Source: Mesobacillus jeotgali
Lineage (GTDB): Bacteria; Bacillota; Bacilli; Bacillales; Cytobacillaceae
Reading direction: 5' to 3'
Assembly: GCF_002874535.1 (NCBI RefSeq)
Contig: NZ_CP025025.1
Span: 1,845,526-1,909,525, forward strand
DNA length: 64,000 nt
Positions 42,303-51,210 of this stretch are shown here, piece by piece; position 1 is the first letter of the stretch; the number at the start of each line of letters is the position of its first letter. Both the position numbers and the translations under genes were made by a program. Below the pieces are notes generated by a model. The model did no database searches. It saw nothing but the letters and a program-made list of their open reading frames with translations, and was not told the origin of the DNA.

Positions 42303-43070
42303 CTAATGCAAGTATCCAGATTTCTTCTCTTCAACTCTCGCTTCATTCTTGAAGTTGCAACCATCCTCGAATGCACATTGACTGCAATCCTTAGATGAAC
42401 CGATAGTAGTATATTTCTGTGGCGTCCTGATACTGTCTTTGAGTTCATTAAAATATTTTCTGGCTAGCTGGACATCACTTTGTTCAGGATAAAATTCGAA
42501 ATGGCTGCCATCAAGAAGGGTAATTACTTCGACCTTTTCGGGAAGCATTCCGAATGCTCTATTGGAAAAAAGGATGGTTAAATATGTATACAGTTTTACC
42601 ATCGAATCGTCTGCATCCAGCAGATATTTTGAGACAGTGAAGCTACGTTCGTCCCAATTGCCAACCTCGAATTTTATCGAAACATTGATTTCCTCTATGG
42701 AAGTTTGAAATTGATCATACAAGAAGAGTGGAGAGCTATCGACTTTTCTTTTCCCCAGCGCCTGTAGCAAATGATCCGTAATTTTTGCGAGAATTGTATA
42801 GTAATGAGCTTTATCCTGAAATAAATGGAGAGGGATCTGGTCCCAATACTGATGGATCAATCTTAAAGCTGCAATCTTGCTTCTTGCGTTGGGTGGCAGG
42901 CTATAGAATTGATGGACAATAAGATTAACAGAATTTTGTACTGCCTGGCGCCAGCTATACTCACTTAACTTCTTGCCGATCACGAACCGGTGATAAAACT
43001 TGTATGGGCACTGCAGGAATGTTTCTAGATGGTAGTCAGCCAGCATTTTACCAGTTTGCTTTTCTCGCAA
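42303..43070 (-). CDS. PD-(D/E)XK-superfamily-like protein with four-cysteine (Fe-S) set
   Basis: About 255 residues. AAGGAGGG favours a TTG start at 43070; the frame is open to 43094 and overlaps the upstream stop. YHLETFLQCPYKFYHRFV near the N-terminus and CSQCAFEDGC near the C-terminus together give the C-x(n)-CxxCx5C pattern of AddB/Cas4/RecB-type nucleases that hold a 4Fe-4S cluster. The usual catalytic GxxDxxD and DYKTG motifs are not evident, so activity is doubtful. It is co-transcribed with a ferredoxin-reductase-like gene under a Fur box, an unusual context for a nuclease fold. Confidence 0.6.
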   Translation of the reverse strand: MREKQTGKMLADYHLETFLQCPYKFYHRFVIGKKLSEYSWRQAVQNSVNLIVHQFYSLPPNARSKIAALRLIHQYWDQIPLHLFQDKAHYYTILAKITDHLLQALGKRKVDSSPLFLYDQFQTSIEEINVSIKFEVGNWDERSFTVSKYLLDADDSMVKLYTYLTILFSNRAFGMLPEKVEVITLLDGSHFEFYPEQSDVQLARKYFNELKDSIRTPQKYTTIGSSKDCSQCAFEDGCNFKNEARVEEKKSGYLH

Positions 43071-43090
43071 GAGCATTCCCTCCTTAAAAA

Positions 43091-44137
43091 TCAATTGATC
43101 AATTGAAGAATCATTTCCTTGTTTCTCTCTGAAAATACTTTGTTGTGGGATGAGACCATTGCAGCTTCTGAAGCTGTAGGTTCGATGAACTGTTTTGCTT
43201 TATTGACTGCGTTTGCAGCATCATGGAAGGTCCCCGCAATCAAATTCAATTTTCCTTCATGCTTTAAAATATCCCCTGCTGCAAATAAACCTGGCACGGA
43301 GGTTTCGCTTGTTGCTGTTCCATCAATGTAAAAATCATCAATCAACTTAGGGTCAAGTTCACTGTTTTGCAGCAAGGACGCGTCCTGATCAAAACCGTGA
43401 TTGACGAGAACGTCGTCAACAGCAAGAGAAAGGACCTCATCTGTATTCTGATTGGTAATTTCGACTTTGGCGATAGATGTCCGACTTTCGTCTGCAATTA
43501 AGTTGGTAATGCTCGAATGAAACAAACATTCCACAGAGCTGTTCATTAGCTGTGTGACTTGAGATTCATGGCCAGAGAAGCAGTCTCTCCTGTGGACAAG
43601 ATAGATTTTTCTTGCAACAGGTTCGAGCGCGTTCGCCCAATCAATCGCAGAATTGCCGCCTCCCGAGATGACAACCGTCCGATTCTTGAAATATTTGAGA
43701 GAATTGACCATATAGTGAAGGTTCGACACCTCGAATTTTTCCGCACCCTCAAGTTTTAGTTTCTGAGGCTTTAAGATTCCGCTTCCAATCGCAACGATGA
43801 CAGATTTCGAATAATGAATCTCTCCCGAAGCTCCTTTTAGTAAAAATAAATTCTGATCCTTGCTGATGGATTCAATTTTTTCATTCAACACAACCTCTGG
43901 ACTGAAGGTCAGTGCCTGTTTCTTTAACTGTTTGATTAAATTCGCGCCTGTAATAGGGCCAACACCGCCCACGTCCCAGATTACTTTTTCAGGATAGACA
44001 TGAATCTTTCCGCCAAGATCAGGCTGAGCTTCAATGATCTTGGTCTTCATTTCCCGCAGGCCGGCATAAAAGGCAGAATATAGTCCAGCTGGACCACCAC
44101 CGATAATCGTAATGTCGTAGATTTCTTTGTTATCCAA
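43091..44137 (-). CDS. Ferredoxin-NADP reductase-type flavoprotein (YcgT/YumC-like)
   Basis: 348 residues from TTG at 44137, eight bases after CGAGGAG. The FAD-binding motif TIIGGGPAGLYSAFYAGLRE is at the N-terminus. The NADP-binding VVISGGGNSAIDWANALE lies near residue 160, then LVHRRD. The C-terminal FAD site is VPGLFAAGDILKHEG. There is no CxxC redox pair, which separates it from thioredoxin reductase and places it in the ferredoxin/flavodoxin-NADP reductase type 2 group. The divergent siderophore transporter and shared Fur box suggest it helps reduce ferric siderophores (inference). Confidence 0.88.
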   Translation of the reverse strand: MDNKEIYDITIIGGGPAGLYSAFYAGLREMKTKIIEAQPDLGGKIHVYPEKVIWDVGGVGPITGANLIKQLKKQALTFSPEVVLNEKIESISKDQNLFLLKGASGEIHYSKSVIVAIGSGILKPQKLKLEGAEKFEVSNLHYMVNSLKYFKNRTVVISGGGNSAIDWANALEPVARKIYLVHRRDCFSGHESQVTQLMNSSVECLFHSSITNLIADESRTSIAKVEITNQNTDEVLSLAVDDVLVNHGFDQDASLLQNSELDPKLIDDFYIDGTATSETSVPGLFAAGDILKHEGKLNLIAGTFHDAANAVNKAKQFIEPTASEAAMVSSHNKVFSERNKEMILQLIN

Positions 44138-44213
44138 TGGAAACACTCCTCGAATTTTTTAAAATGTATACGCTAATAAAATGATGAAAAATAAAATTTT
44201 CACAAATCTGTCA

Positions 44214-44241
44214 TTGACTGAAATAAATAATAGCTTTATAG
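44214..44241 (+). promoter_or_regulatory. SigA-type promoter of the siderophore ABC operon
   Basis: TTGACT at 44214-44219 and TATAGT at 44236-44241, with 16 bases between; the Fur box lies 20 bases downstream, over the expected start of transcription. Confidence 0.6.
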
Positions 44242-44260
44242 TATTCATTGTAAACGATAT

Positions 44261-44275
44261 TGATAATCATTATCA
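44261..44275. promoter_or_regulatory. Fur box
   Basis: TGATAATCATTATCA, a perfect 7-1-7 inverted repeat identical to the Bacillus Fur consensus, in the divergent promoter region. Extended by T and A on each side. Confidence 0.92.
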
Positions 44276-44308
44276 ATGAGAAAATGAAAAACTTTGGAGG
44301 AATGACGA

Positions 44309-45154
44309 ATGGTCCGCTTATACACAGACCAATTGAACGTCGGATACGGGGAAAAAACAATCGTGAATAACCTGACCTTAGAAATCCCCGATCAGCAAGT
44401 CACGATTATCATTGGGCCAAATGGCTGCGGCAAATCGACTTTGCTAAAATCGATGTCACGAATCATTCCCCATCAGTCTGGCTCGATTTACCTGGATGGT
44501 TCGAGTATCTCTAATGAAGATACGAAAAGCCTGGCGCGAAAGATGGCCATTCTTCCACAAACACCTGAAAGTGCAGCCGGCCTGACGGTAGGGGAATTGG
44601 TGTCGTATGGACGCTTTCCTTATCAAAAGGGATTTGGGAGGCTGACCAAAAAGGATATGGAAGTCATTAATTGGGCTCTTGAAGTGACAGGAACGGCAAG
44701 TTATAAATACGAGGCCGTCGATTCCTTGTCCGGCGGGCAGAGACAGCGTGTATGGATCGCACTTGCTCTCGCGCAGGAAACAGAAATGATATTCCTTGAT
44801 GAACCAACGACCTATCTGGACATGGCACATCAGCTTGAGATTCTCGAGCTGTTGCAAAAGTTGAACAGGGAGCAAGGCCGAACGATTGTTATGGTGCTCC
44901 ATGATCTGAACCATGCAGCCAGGTTTGCCGATCATCTTATCGCCCTAAAGGCTGGAAGAATTGTAAAAACAGGAACAAGTGAAGAGGTTATCAACAAGCT
45001 CGTCCTCAGGGAAGTTTTTCAAATTGACGCTGAAATCGGGAGAGATCCACGTACAAATAAACCGATTTGCATCACGTACAACTTACTAAAAGGAGAAGAA
45101 GAAAATGAAGAAATTACTTATGCCATTCCTGCTTATGCTGGTGCTCGTTCTTAG
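44309..45154 (+). CDS. Ferric siderophore ABC transporter, ATP-binding protein
   Basis: 281 residues, start after TTTGGAGG. Walker A IIGPNGCGKSTLLK, signature LSGGQRQRVWIALALAQ, Walker B MIFLDEPTTYLDM and a switch His in VLHDLNHAARFAD are all present. Matches FecE/FhuC-type ATPases of iron-siderophore importers. First gene of the Fur-controlled operon ATPase, binding protein, permease, permease. Its 3' end overlaps the binding-protein gene by 50 bases. Confidence 0.95.
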   Translation: MVRLYTDQLNVGYGEKTIVNNLTLEIPDQQVTIIIGPNGCGKSTLLKSMSRIIPHQSGSIYLDGSSISNEDTKSLARKMAILPQTPESAAGLTVGELVSYGRFPYQKGFGRLTKKDMEVINWALEVTGTASYKYEAVDSLSGGQRQRVWIALALAQETEMIFLDEPTTYLDMAHQLEILELLQKLNREQGRTIVMVLHDLNHAARFADHLIALKAGRIVKTGTSEEVINKLVLREVFQIDAEIGRDPRTNKPICITYNLLKGEEENEEITYAIPAYAGARS

Positions 45155-46025
45155 TGCTTGCGGTGGTGGAGAGACCACTGAAAAATCAAAAGAAGAAAAG
45201 AAAGAAGATACACCTGAAACGGTCACCTATCAATCTGAAAATGGAGCTGTAGAAGTCCCTGCTAATCCTGAAAGAGTCATTGTCCTTTCTTCTTTTGCCG
45301 GTAATGTAATGGCACTAGATGTGAACATGGTCGGTGTTGATGCATGGTCGAAAATGAATCCGCGTTTTGAAAAATTGAAGGACGTTGAAGAAGTGACAGA
45401 TGAAAACCTGGAGAAGATTATTGAATTAAATCCAGACTTGATTATTGGTCTATCTAATATTAAAAATGTCGATAAACTGAATGAAATTGCGCCGACTGTG
45501 ACCTTTACATACGGAAAGCTCGGTTATCTGGAGCAGCACCTGGAAATCGGCAAGGTTCTAAATAAAGAAAAAGAAGCTCAAGAGTGGATTAATAACTTCA
45601 AGGCAGACTCTAAAGCGGCTGGCGAAGAAATCAAAGCGAAAATTGGTTCAGAAGCAACCGTTTCTGTTATCGAAAACTTCGACAAGGAACTATACGTATT
45701 TGGCGACAATTGGGCAAGGGGTACGGAAATCCTTTATCAGGAAATGGGATTGAATATGCCTGAAAAAGTGAAGGAAGCAGCTCTAGAACCTGGGTACTAT
45801 GCGATTTCCCCTGAAGTATTGTCTGAATATGCTGGTGATTATGTCGTGTTCAGTAAGAATGCAGAGGGAGATACATCCTTCCAACAAACTGAGACTTATA
45901 AAAATATCCCTGCAGTAAAGAATAACCGTGTATTTGAAGTGAATGCGAAGGAATTCTATTTCAATGATCCTCTAACACTTGAATATCAGCTGGAATTCTT
46001 TAAGAAATCATTTCTAGAACAATAA
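45105..46025 (+). CDS. Ferric siderophore-binding lipoprotein
   Basis: 306 residues; AAAGGAGAAG precedes ATG. The lipobox is LVLSAC (Cys19). The class III periplasmic-binding-protein pattern is visible: NPERVIVLSSFAGNVMALDV, LEKIIELNPDLIIGLSNIKN and APTVTFTYG in the N-lobe; a long helix; then a C-lobe with NNRVFEVNAKEFYF. It resembles FhuD/YfiY-like receptors for hydroxamate or citrate-hydroxamate siderophores. The exact siderophore cannot be read from sequence. Confidence 0.93.
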   Translation: MKKLLMPFLLMLVLVLSACGGGETTEKSKEEKKEDTPETVTYQSENGAVEVPANPERVIVLSSFAGNVMALDVNMVGVDAWSKMNPRFEKLKDVEEVTDENLEKIIELNPDLIIGLSNIKNVDKLNEIAPTVTFTYGKLGYLEQHLEIGKVLNKEKEAQEWINNFKADSKAAGEEIKAKIGSEATVSVIENFDKELYVFGDNWARGTEILYQEMGLNMPEKVKEAALEPGYYAISPEVLSEYAGDYVVFSKNAEGDTSFQQTETYKNIPAVKNNRVFEVNAKEFYFNDPLTLEYQLEFFKKSFLEQ

Positions 46026-46079
46026 CAACTAGCAGGAGGAATTCTTAGGGATTCCTCTTCTTGCTATCAGAAAGATGAG

Positions 46080-47093
46080 ATGCATATGATCAACCAAAAC
46101 AGCTCGCTCTCCATTTTTGCCAGGTTTGTTGCCGGTATCCTCATTCTGGCTGCAAGCTTCATGACGGCCATGATCTTTGGAGCAGCAGATACGACCGTCA
46201 AGGAGATCTGGCTTGCGATTGCTTCAAACGTTAAAACAGATACAATAACCATGATCAGGGAAATCAGGCTCCCGAGGGAGGTTGCGGCAATTTTCGTGGG
46301 TGCTGCCCTTTCTGTTGCTGGTGCGATTATGCAAGGCTTGACGAGAAACCCACTCGCTGACCCCGGATTGCTTGGTTTGACGGCTGGAGCAAATGCAGCA
46401 CTGGCGCTGATTATGGCGCTAAGCCCGACGGCCGGTTATCTCGCAATCACATTTGCATGTTTTATCGGAGCAGCTGTCGGCGTCGTCCTCGTTTTTGGGA
46501 TTGGTACCTTGAAGAAGGGCGGATTCTCCCCATTGCGAATCGTCCTGGCTGGGGCCGCGGTCTCCGCCTTTTTGTTCGCGGTAGCCGAGGGAATCGGTCT
46601 GTATTTTAAAATCTCAAAAGATGTTTCGATGTGGACAGCAGGGGGCCTGATGGGAACATCATGGACTCAGTTGAAAATCATTGTTCCATTCATCCTGATT
46701 GGAATGCTGATTGCTTTTTACTTATCAAGGCAATTGACGATTTTGAGCTTGAGCGAAGAAGTAGCAGTAGGACTTGGCCAGAAGACAAACCTTATTAAAT
46801 TGATATTATTCATTGTTATTGTTTTACTGGCAGGGTCTTCGGTTGCGCTAGTTGGGAACATGGCCTTTATCGGGCTGATGGTCCCGCATATCGTCAGGAT
46901 GATCGTCGGTACCGATTATCGATTCGTTTTGCCGATGTCAGCCTTATTCGGGGCGTCGTTCATGCTGATTGCAGATACGCTCGGGCGAACGATCAACGCT
47001 CCCTATGAAACACCGATTTATGCGATTATTTCGATGCTCGGACTGCCGTTCTTCCTGTTCATTGTCCGCAAAGGAGGGAAGAGCTTCACATGA
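46080..47093 (+). CDS. FecCD-type siderophore permease 1
   Basis: 337 residues with about nine to ten membrane helices. EIRLPREVAAIFVGAALSVA and GAIMQGLTRNPLADPGLLGL are the conserved FecCD signature, and GNMAFIGLMVPHIVRMIVG near the C-terminus is the ATPase-contact region. The Shine-Dalgarno site is weak; ATG at 46086 is an alternative. Overlaps the next gene by four bases. Confidence 0.95.
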   Translation: MHMINQNSSLSIFARFVAGILILAASFMTAMIFGAADTTVKEIWLAIASNVKTDTITMIREIRLPREVAAIFVGAALSVAGAIMQGLTRNPLADPGLLGLTAGANAALALIMALSPTAGYLAITFACFIGAAVGVVLVFGIGTLKKGGFSPLRIVLAGAAVSAFLFAVAEGIGLYFKISKDVSMWTAGGLMGTSWTQLKIIVPFILIGMLIAFYLSRQLTILSLSEEVAVGLGQKTNLIKLILFIVIVLLAGSSVALVGNMAFIGLMVPHIVRMIVGTDYRFVLPMSALFGASFMLIADTLGRTINAPYETPIYAIISMLGLPFFLFIVRKGGKSFT

Positions 47094-48097
47094 TACATCC
47101 GTCTATTATCAAAAAGCAAAGGTTTATTGTGTTGACCTTGTCTATTTTAATTATGATAACGATCCTAATCAGTCTGGGATTGGGCTATTCCTCTGTATCG
47201 TATAATCGGATCTTACCGACGATATTCGGAAATGGCACGTTCAAAGAAGAGTTTGTTTTGTTTTCAATCAGGATGCCGCGAATCATCGTGACACTTCTAG
47301 CCGGGATGGCGCTGGCACTTTCTGGAGCAATACTGCAGGGACTAACGAGAAATGATTTGGCTGACCCGGGGATCATCGGGATAAACTCTGGAGCCGGATT
47401 AGGAATTGCCGTGTTCTTTCTCTTTTTCCCAATCGATGCCTCTTCGTTTGCGTACATGCTTCCACTGGTTGCCTTCGGTGGTGCACTGGTGACAGCGATC
47501 CTGATTTATTTGTTTTCCTATAAAAAAGGGATTGGGCTTCAGCCTGTGAGACTGATTCTTGTCGGTATCGGTTTTTCGATGGCACTGTCCGGTGCGATGA
47601 TTGTCATCATTTCAGCAGCAGAAAGGCAAAAAGTCGATTTCATCGCCCGCTGGCTTGCCGGCAATATCTGGGGAACAGACTGGCCGTTTATACTGGCACT
47701 CCTGCCATGGCTGCTGATCCTGGTTCCGTTTACGCTTTATAAAGCCAATCGCCTAAACCTTCTGAACTTAAGCGATCCTGTCGCGATTGGTGTCGGAGTA
47801 TCGATTGAAAAAGAAAGAATCGTCCTGCTTTTGACAGCTGTTGCATTAGCTGCTTCGGCTGTGTCGGTTACAGGCGGGATTGCTTTCGTCGGATTGATGG
47901 CACCGCATCTTGCAAAAGCACTGATTGGTCCAAGAAACCAATTATTCCTGCCAATCGCGGTGTTGATCGGCGGCTGGCTCTTATTGTTCGCAGATACAAT
48001 CGGCCGCAATCTCCTTGAACCAGAAGGTATCCCGGCAGGAATCATGACTGCATTAATTGGTGCACCGTACTTCGTGTATTTGCTTTTAAAAAAATAG
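47090..48097 (+). CDS. FecCD-type siderophore permease 2
   Basis: 335 residues, ATG overlapping the previous stop. IRMPRIIVTLLAGMALALSG and LQGLTRNDLADPGIIGINSG mirror permease 1, and GGIAFVGLMAPHLAKALIG is the ATPase-contact loop. With permease 1 it forms the heterodimeric channel of the importer. Followed by a GC-rich hairpin at 48129. Confidence 0.95.
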   Translation: MIHPSIIKKQRFIVLTLSILIMITILISLGLGYSSVSYNRILPTIFGNGTFKEEFVLFSIRMPRIIVTLLAGMALALSGAILQGLTRNDLADPGIIGINSGAGLGIAVFFLFFPIDASSFAYMLPLVAFGGALVTAILIYLFSYKKGIGLQPVRLILVGIGFSMALSGAMIVIISAAERQKVDFIARWLAGNIWGTDWPFILALLPWLLILVPFTLYKANRLNLLNLSDPVAIGVGVSIEKERIVLLLTAVALAASAVSVTGGIAFVGLMAPHLAKALIGPRNQLFLPIAVLIGGWLLLFADTIGRNLLEPEGIPAGIMTALIGAPYFVYLLLKK

Positions 48098-48128
48098 ATG
48101 GCTAAGACCTGTGAAATCTCAGGGATAA

Positions 48129-48156
48129 GGGCGTGGAGACTAGACTTTCCACGCCC
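48129..48156 (+). terminator. Hairpin at the end of the siderophore operon
   Basis: Perfect GGGCGTGGA / TCCACGCCC stem 32 bases after the permease stop; T run is poor, so it may be an mRNA-stabilising hairpin instead. Confidence 0.6.
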
Positions 48157-48328
48157 ATATGCGTATTTACGAGAGGTGTTGGAGGGGAGAATCATTCGAC
48201 AATTATTTCTAAGTAGATTGTTCTTCGTCTGTTATCCGGACAAGCGCATTGAACGTTAATGATCTTGAATGAACTGAAACCTTTTTATAAATGAAAACGT
48301 AGTTAATTTATATGGAAGGAGAATGTTC

Positions 48329-48775
48329 ATGAGAAGGGTATTATCTTTGTTATTTTTATTAGTTCCCTTGATCTTATTGGGATGCAATCAAAAAGAGGAA
48401 AGGTTTGACCATGCGGCACTAAAAGAAGAATTGAAAGAGGAAGGGATCGCCCCTAAGCTTCCGACGAAATTTCCACTGACCATAGAAGGGTACGAACATG
48501 TTATTCCTCCTCACGAAACAAATATACACGAGGTGACATTCAAAGGGGAAGATGGAGGAATGAAGTTTTCATTGACGATCCAACCACCCCCGGTTGAATA
48601 CATCAATGTTGAGGGAGAGGAAGTTACAGTTAACGGAAACAAAGGTTTCTATGTAGAGGGACCTGGATCCTCAATTCATTGGACAGATGGCGATTATCAT
48701 TACATCTTAACATCCTATTCAGACGAAAATGAGACCAAGGAAAAAATGATTGAAATTGCAGAGTCCTTTCAGTAA
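48329..48775 (+). CDS. Lipoprotein, DUF4367-like
   Basis: 148 residues from ATG at 48329, seven bases after GGAAGGAG. The lipobox is LILLGC. A coiled segment (LKEELKEEGIAPKLPTKFPL) is followed by a beta domain with VNGNKGFYVEGPGSSIHWTD and DYHYILTSY, similar to DUF4367. Membrane-anchored; function unknown. Followed by R14, the first repeat of array 3. Confidence 0.7.
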   Translation: MRRVLSLLFLLVPLILLGCNQKEERFDHAALKEELKEEGIAPKLPTKFPLTIEGYEHVIPPHETNIHEVTFKGEDGGMKFSLTIQPPPVEYINVEGEEVTVNGNKGFYVEGPGSSIHWTDGDYHYILTSYSDENETKEKMIEIAESFQ

Positions 48776-48780
48776 AAAAA

Positions 48781-48860
48781 GGTTGGCCGTTGATTCCTAT
48801 TGATTAACGGCCTATTTGTTGAATTCGTTATTAAACATCCGGAGGTTAATTGAACAAGCA
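48781..48860 (+). repeat. Dispersed composite repeat R14 (A + B)
   Basis: GGCCGTTGAT tcctatt GATTAACGGCC stem, short T run, GTTGAATTCG, left half-site TTATTAAACATCCGG, right half-site GGTTAATTGAACAAGC. Confidence 0.7.
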
Positions 48861-48861
48861 A

Positions 48862-49272
48862 TTAATCTTCATCGCCTAAGAGTTTATAAATTTTTTTTGA
48901 GTCACTTTCGGAAAGAAAAGTGTTTTTTTCAAGGTTATTGATTTGTACCCTTATATTATTGTCAGGAGATAGTATCCATATAGAATACTTATTGTTTATC
49001 ATAAAATCTGGATAAGTACTTTTGCTGTTATTGTTTCGCCATCTTGCATTACTTAAGACTTTAAAGAAAATATCAACTTTTTCTTTGTCAGTTATTTCTC
49101 TGATTTGCTGATATTCTTCCTTATTTTTATTAGTAAGTTCTTTAATAACCAGACTTTCTTCAGAATCAAACTCAATTCTTTCGACTTCACCCTGTGAACT
49201 AACTTCCTCTTTGCAACCACCTATTAAAATAACTGTTAACAATAAAATGAGTGTAATAAGTCTTTTTCTCAT
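48862..49272 (-). CDS. Lipoprotein of unknown function
   Basis: 136 residues on the minus strand, the only well-supported minus-strand gene in array 3. The lipobox is LIGGC. The mature part is acidic with ITDKEKVDIFFKVLSNARWR in the middle. No family recognised. ATG follows GGGAGGG. Confidence 0.7.
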   Translation of the reverse strand: MRKRLITLILLLTVILIGGCKEEVSSQGEVERIEFDSEESLVIKELTNKNKEEYQQIREITDKEKVDIFFKVLSNARWRNNNSKSTYPDFMINNKYSIWILSPDNNIRVQINNLEKNTFLSESDSKKIYKLLGDED

Positions 49273-49456
49273 TGAACTACCCTCCCAGACTATTTTTGCT
49301 TTTTATAATTTGAAGATTATTCAACTTTATTTTAGCATATTCCAGTAAATTCCTTCTATTAAGCTAGGGGAGCTGATAAATTTAGAACTGAAGGGTACGT
49401 GAGTTTAAATCCTTTTATTACAATAATTGGTTAGTTTATATAAATCGCTATTAATT

Positions 49457-49466
49457 ATGGTATAAT
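49457..49466 (+). promoter_or_regulatory. Extended -10 promoter element (TGG-TATAAT)
   Basis: A perfect TATAAT preceded by TG one base away, 35 bases before ATG at 49501. It shows that at least some array genes have their own promoters. Confidence 0.55.
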
Positions 49467-49500
49467 ATGGATATAAAAAGGGGATTGAGGTGATGTTATT

Positions 49501-49698
49501 ATGAAAAATAATCCTAAGCTTTCATTAACTTTATCTTTAATTGTATTAGCAGGACTACCAGTTATTTTTCTAATAACTTCTCTGCTGACTGGAGAGTGGA
49601 ATTATTTATTATACAGCATAATTCCTTCTATTTTTGCTGGCCTTACGGGTCTTATGATAAGTGTTCAACAGTTAAAAAAGAAGCAGCGAATTCAATAG
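49501..49698 (+). CDS. 65-residue two-span membrane protein
   Basis: ATG after GAGGTGATG. Helices LSLTLSLIVLAGLPVIFLIT and LLYSIIPSIFAGLTGLMISV, with a KKKQ tail. Unrecognised. Followed by R15. Confidence 0.65.
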   Translation: MKNNPKLSLTLSLIVLAGLPVIFLITSLLTGEWNYLLYSIIPSIFAGLTGLMISVQQLKKKQRIQ

Positions 49699-49710
49699 AA
49701 GCAATTTACA

Positions 49711-49770
49711 AGCATTGATCCAGCGAAGGATTAGTGCTTTTCTTATTATGCGAACGAAGCAGGTTAACAG
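49711..49770 (+). repeat. Dispersed composite repeat R15 (A + B)
   Basis: AAGCATTGATCC agcg AAGGATTAGTGCTT stem with short T tract, then CTTATTATGCGAACG, AAGCAG, GTTAACAGACAG. The 200 bases after it, up to 49979, hold no convincing gene. Confidence 0.7.
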
Positions 49771-49979
49771 ACAGTTTAGTAGTTAAATATCCTTGGAGCC
49801 TACAAGTTAAGAATGAAATTGCCATCGTGTATTCAGTCCGTATCCAATCCCCTGAAGTTAAGTGTACGTTGATCCGAGATGGAACTTTCCATATTGACGA
49901 AAAAAGTAGAGTTGAAGAAGGAGTTTATACTTTTTAGTTTAATTATTTTCTACAGACCTATTAAAAGTGAGGGCTTTAT

Positions 49980-50465
49980 ATGAATATTACTATTCGTAAT
50001 ATGCAGTACGTAGATACAAAACAAGTTCAAAGTATAGCGAAAACAACTTGGAATGCAACATATGAGGGCATAATTCCCTTAGAAGTACAAAATAATTTCT
50101 TAAAAGCAAATTACAGTGATGAAAGTATGATACAACGTATAGAACGTTCTATTGTTTATGTTGCAGAAGTTGAGGGGAAAGTTGTCGGTTTTGCAAACTA
50201 TTCCAAAGTAAGGGATGGGGGAAAGGTCGAATTGGCAGCTATCTATCTTCATCCAGAATTCCAAGGTAAAGGGATAGGTACTGCTTTGATACAACAAGCG
50301 GTTAGAGATTTAAAAGGTATAATAGAAATTTATATAAACGTCGAAAAAGATAATAAGATTGGCATGAACTTTTATGAAGCTAAAGGGTTCGAAATAGTTA
50401 AAGAGTCTGATTCAGAGTTCGATGGACATATCTTAAAACAAGTACGAATGGTAAAAAAAGTTTGA
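49980..50465 (+). CDS. GNAT-family N-acetyltransferase
   Basis: 161 residues. The acetyl-CoA motif is complete: LAAIYLHPEFQGKGIGTALI (Q/RxxGxG/A), preceded by VYVAEVEGKVVGFANYS and followed by NFYEAKGFEIV. The substrate is unknown. Single-gene unit of array 3. Confidence 0.92.
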   Translation: MNITIRNMQYVDTKQVQSIAKTTWNATYEGIIPLEVQNNFLKANYSDESMIQRIERSIVYVAEVEGKVVGFANYSKVRDGGKVELAAIYLHPEFQGKGIGTALIQQAVRDLKGIIEIYINVEKDNKIGMNFYEAKGFEIVKESDSEFDGHILKQVRMVKKV

Positions 50466-50520
50466 TTATTCAGCTAGCGGGTTGGTGGAATCCTTATAGA
50501 GGTTCTTTGTTGTTAGTGAG
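50466..50520 (+). repeat. Degenerate dispersed repeat R16
   Basis: ATTCAGCTAGCGGGTTGGTG, then GAATCCTTATAGAGGTTC and TTTGTTGTTAG: module L, a rebuilt hairpin and a trace of the GTTGAA end. Confidence 0.4.
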
Positions 50521-50573
50521 AAAGTAAATGACTTTCAGAAGAAAGTAAAGGGGACTTCAAAGGAGTCTAAATT

Positions 50574-50858
50574 ATGAAATTACCAATATGGTTCTTACTT
50601 AGTTTAAGTGGAATTTGTCTTTTACAATGGACTTTAGGATATTGGATTGAATTAATTACAAATAATGCAAGAGATGCATTTTTAATAATTATTGCTATTT
50701 CGTTTATTGTATATCCTGTATTCATAATCTTTTCAATAATTTCCCTTGTGAAAAATAAAGCCTTATCAAGAATAAGTAAAAAGATAGCTGTTACCTTACT
50801 GCTTTTTGGTTTTATTACTAATCCAGCAGTTTTCCAAGCATTGAGGGAAGTTCTTTAG
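50574..50858 (+). CDS. Triple-span membrane protein
   Basis: 94 residues, start after AAAGGAGTC. Helices near residues 4-22, 34-58 and 71-86. Unrecognised. No convincing repeat follows it directly. Confidence 0.65.
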   Translation: MKLPIWFLLSLSGICLLQWTLGYWIELITNNARDAFLIIIAISFIVYPVFIIFSIISLVKNKALSRISKKIAVTLLLFGFITNPAVFQALREVL

Positions 50859-51018
50859 CTATTAATTCTAAGGTCCACTAATCAGAATATTTTGTTAATG
50901 TGCTAAATTCTTCATCGGAAATATTCCAATGCTTGTAAGAAATCACACTTTGTTTAAAGAAAGTAGTTGTGCTGTTCAAGTCAGAATAGATAAAGATTGA
51001 TTAATAGGGAGATAGAAG

Positions 51019-51150
51019 ATGAAAAGGAAAAAAAGAAACAGAGGTGGCTTTTTTAAAGATTCCCTAATCGAGATAGTCGGTGAAGTCGTTTGGAACCTAT
51101 TAATGTTTATACCAAGAATGATAATTCGCTTAATAAGTAACATTTGGTGA
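51019..51150 (+). CDS. 43-residue basic amphipathic protein
   Basis: ATG after GGGAGATAG. MKRKKRNRGGFFKDSLIEIV then a hydrophobic and arginine-bearing C-terminal helix (WNLLMFIPRMIIRLISNIW). It may be membrane-associated. Followed by R17. Confidence 0.5.
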   Translation: MKRKKRNRGGFFKDSLIEIVGEVVWNLLMFIPRMIIRLISNIW

Positions 51151-51210
51151 AGCGGTTCGTCAAACTTGAACTATGAGGGTGACAGTAAATAGAATAATCG
51201 ATTTTATACA

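Noticed and set aside
42303..43094. Cas4-like CRISPR adaptation nuclease
   Set aside because: The cysteine pattern is similar, but there are no cas genes or arrays, catalytic motifs are not evident, and the context is iron uptake.
44137..44146. GTG at 44146 as start of the flavoprotein gene
   Set aside because: It lies inside the CGAGGAGTG ribosome site; the TTG at 44137 has proper spacing.
49734..49937. Plus-strand frame of 67 codons after R15
   Set aside because: Starts within the repeat, lacks a ribosome site and shows no recognisable pattern; could be a decayed gene, but there is no positive evidence.
50878..50997. Minus-strand open frame of 40 codons reading ISDEEFSTLTKYSD at its end
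   Set aside because: Looks protein-like but has no start or ribosome site; may be a gene fragment, too short to call.
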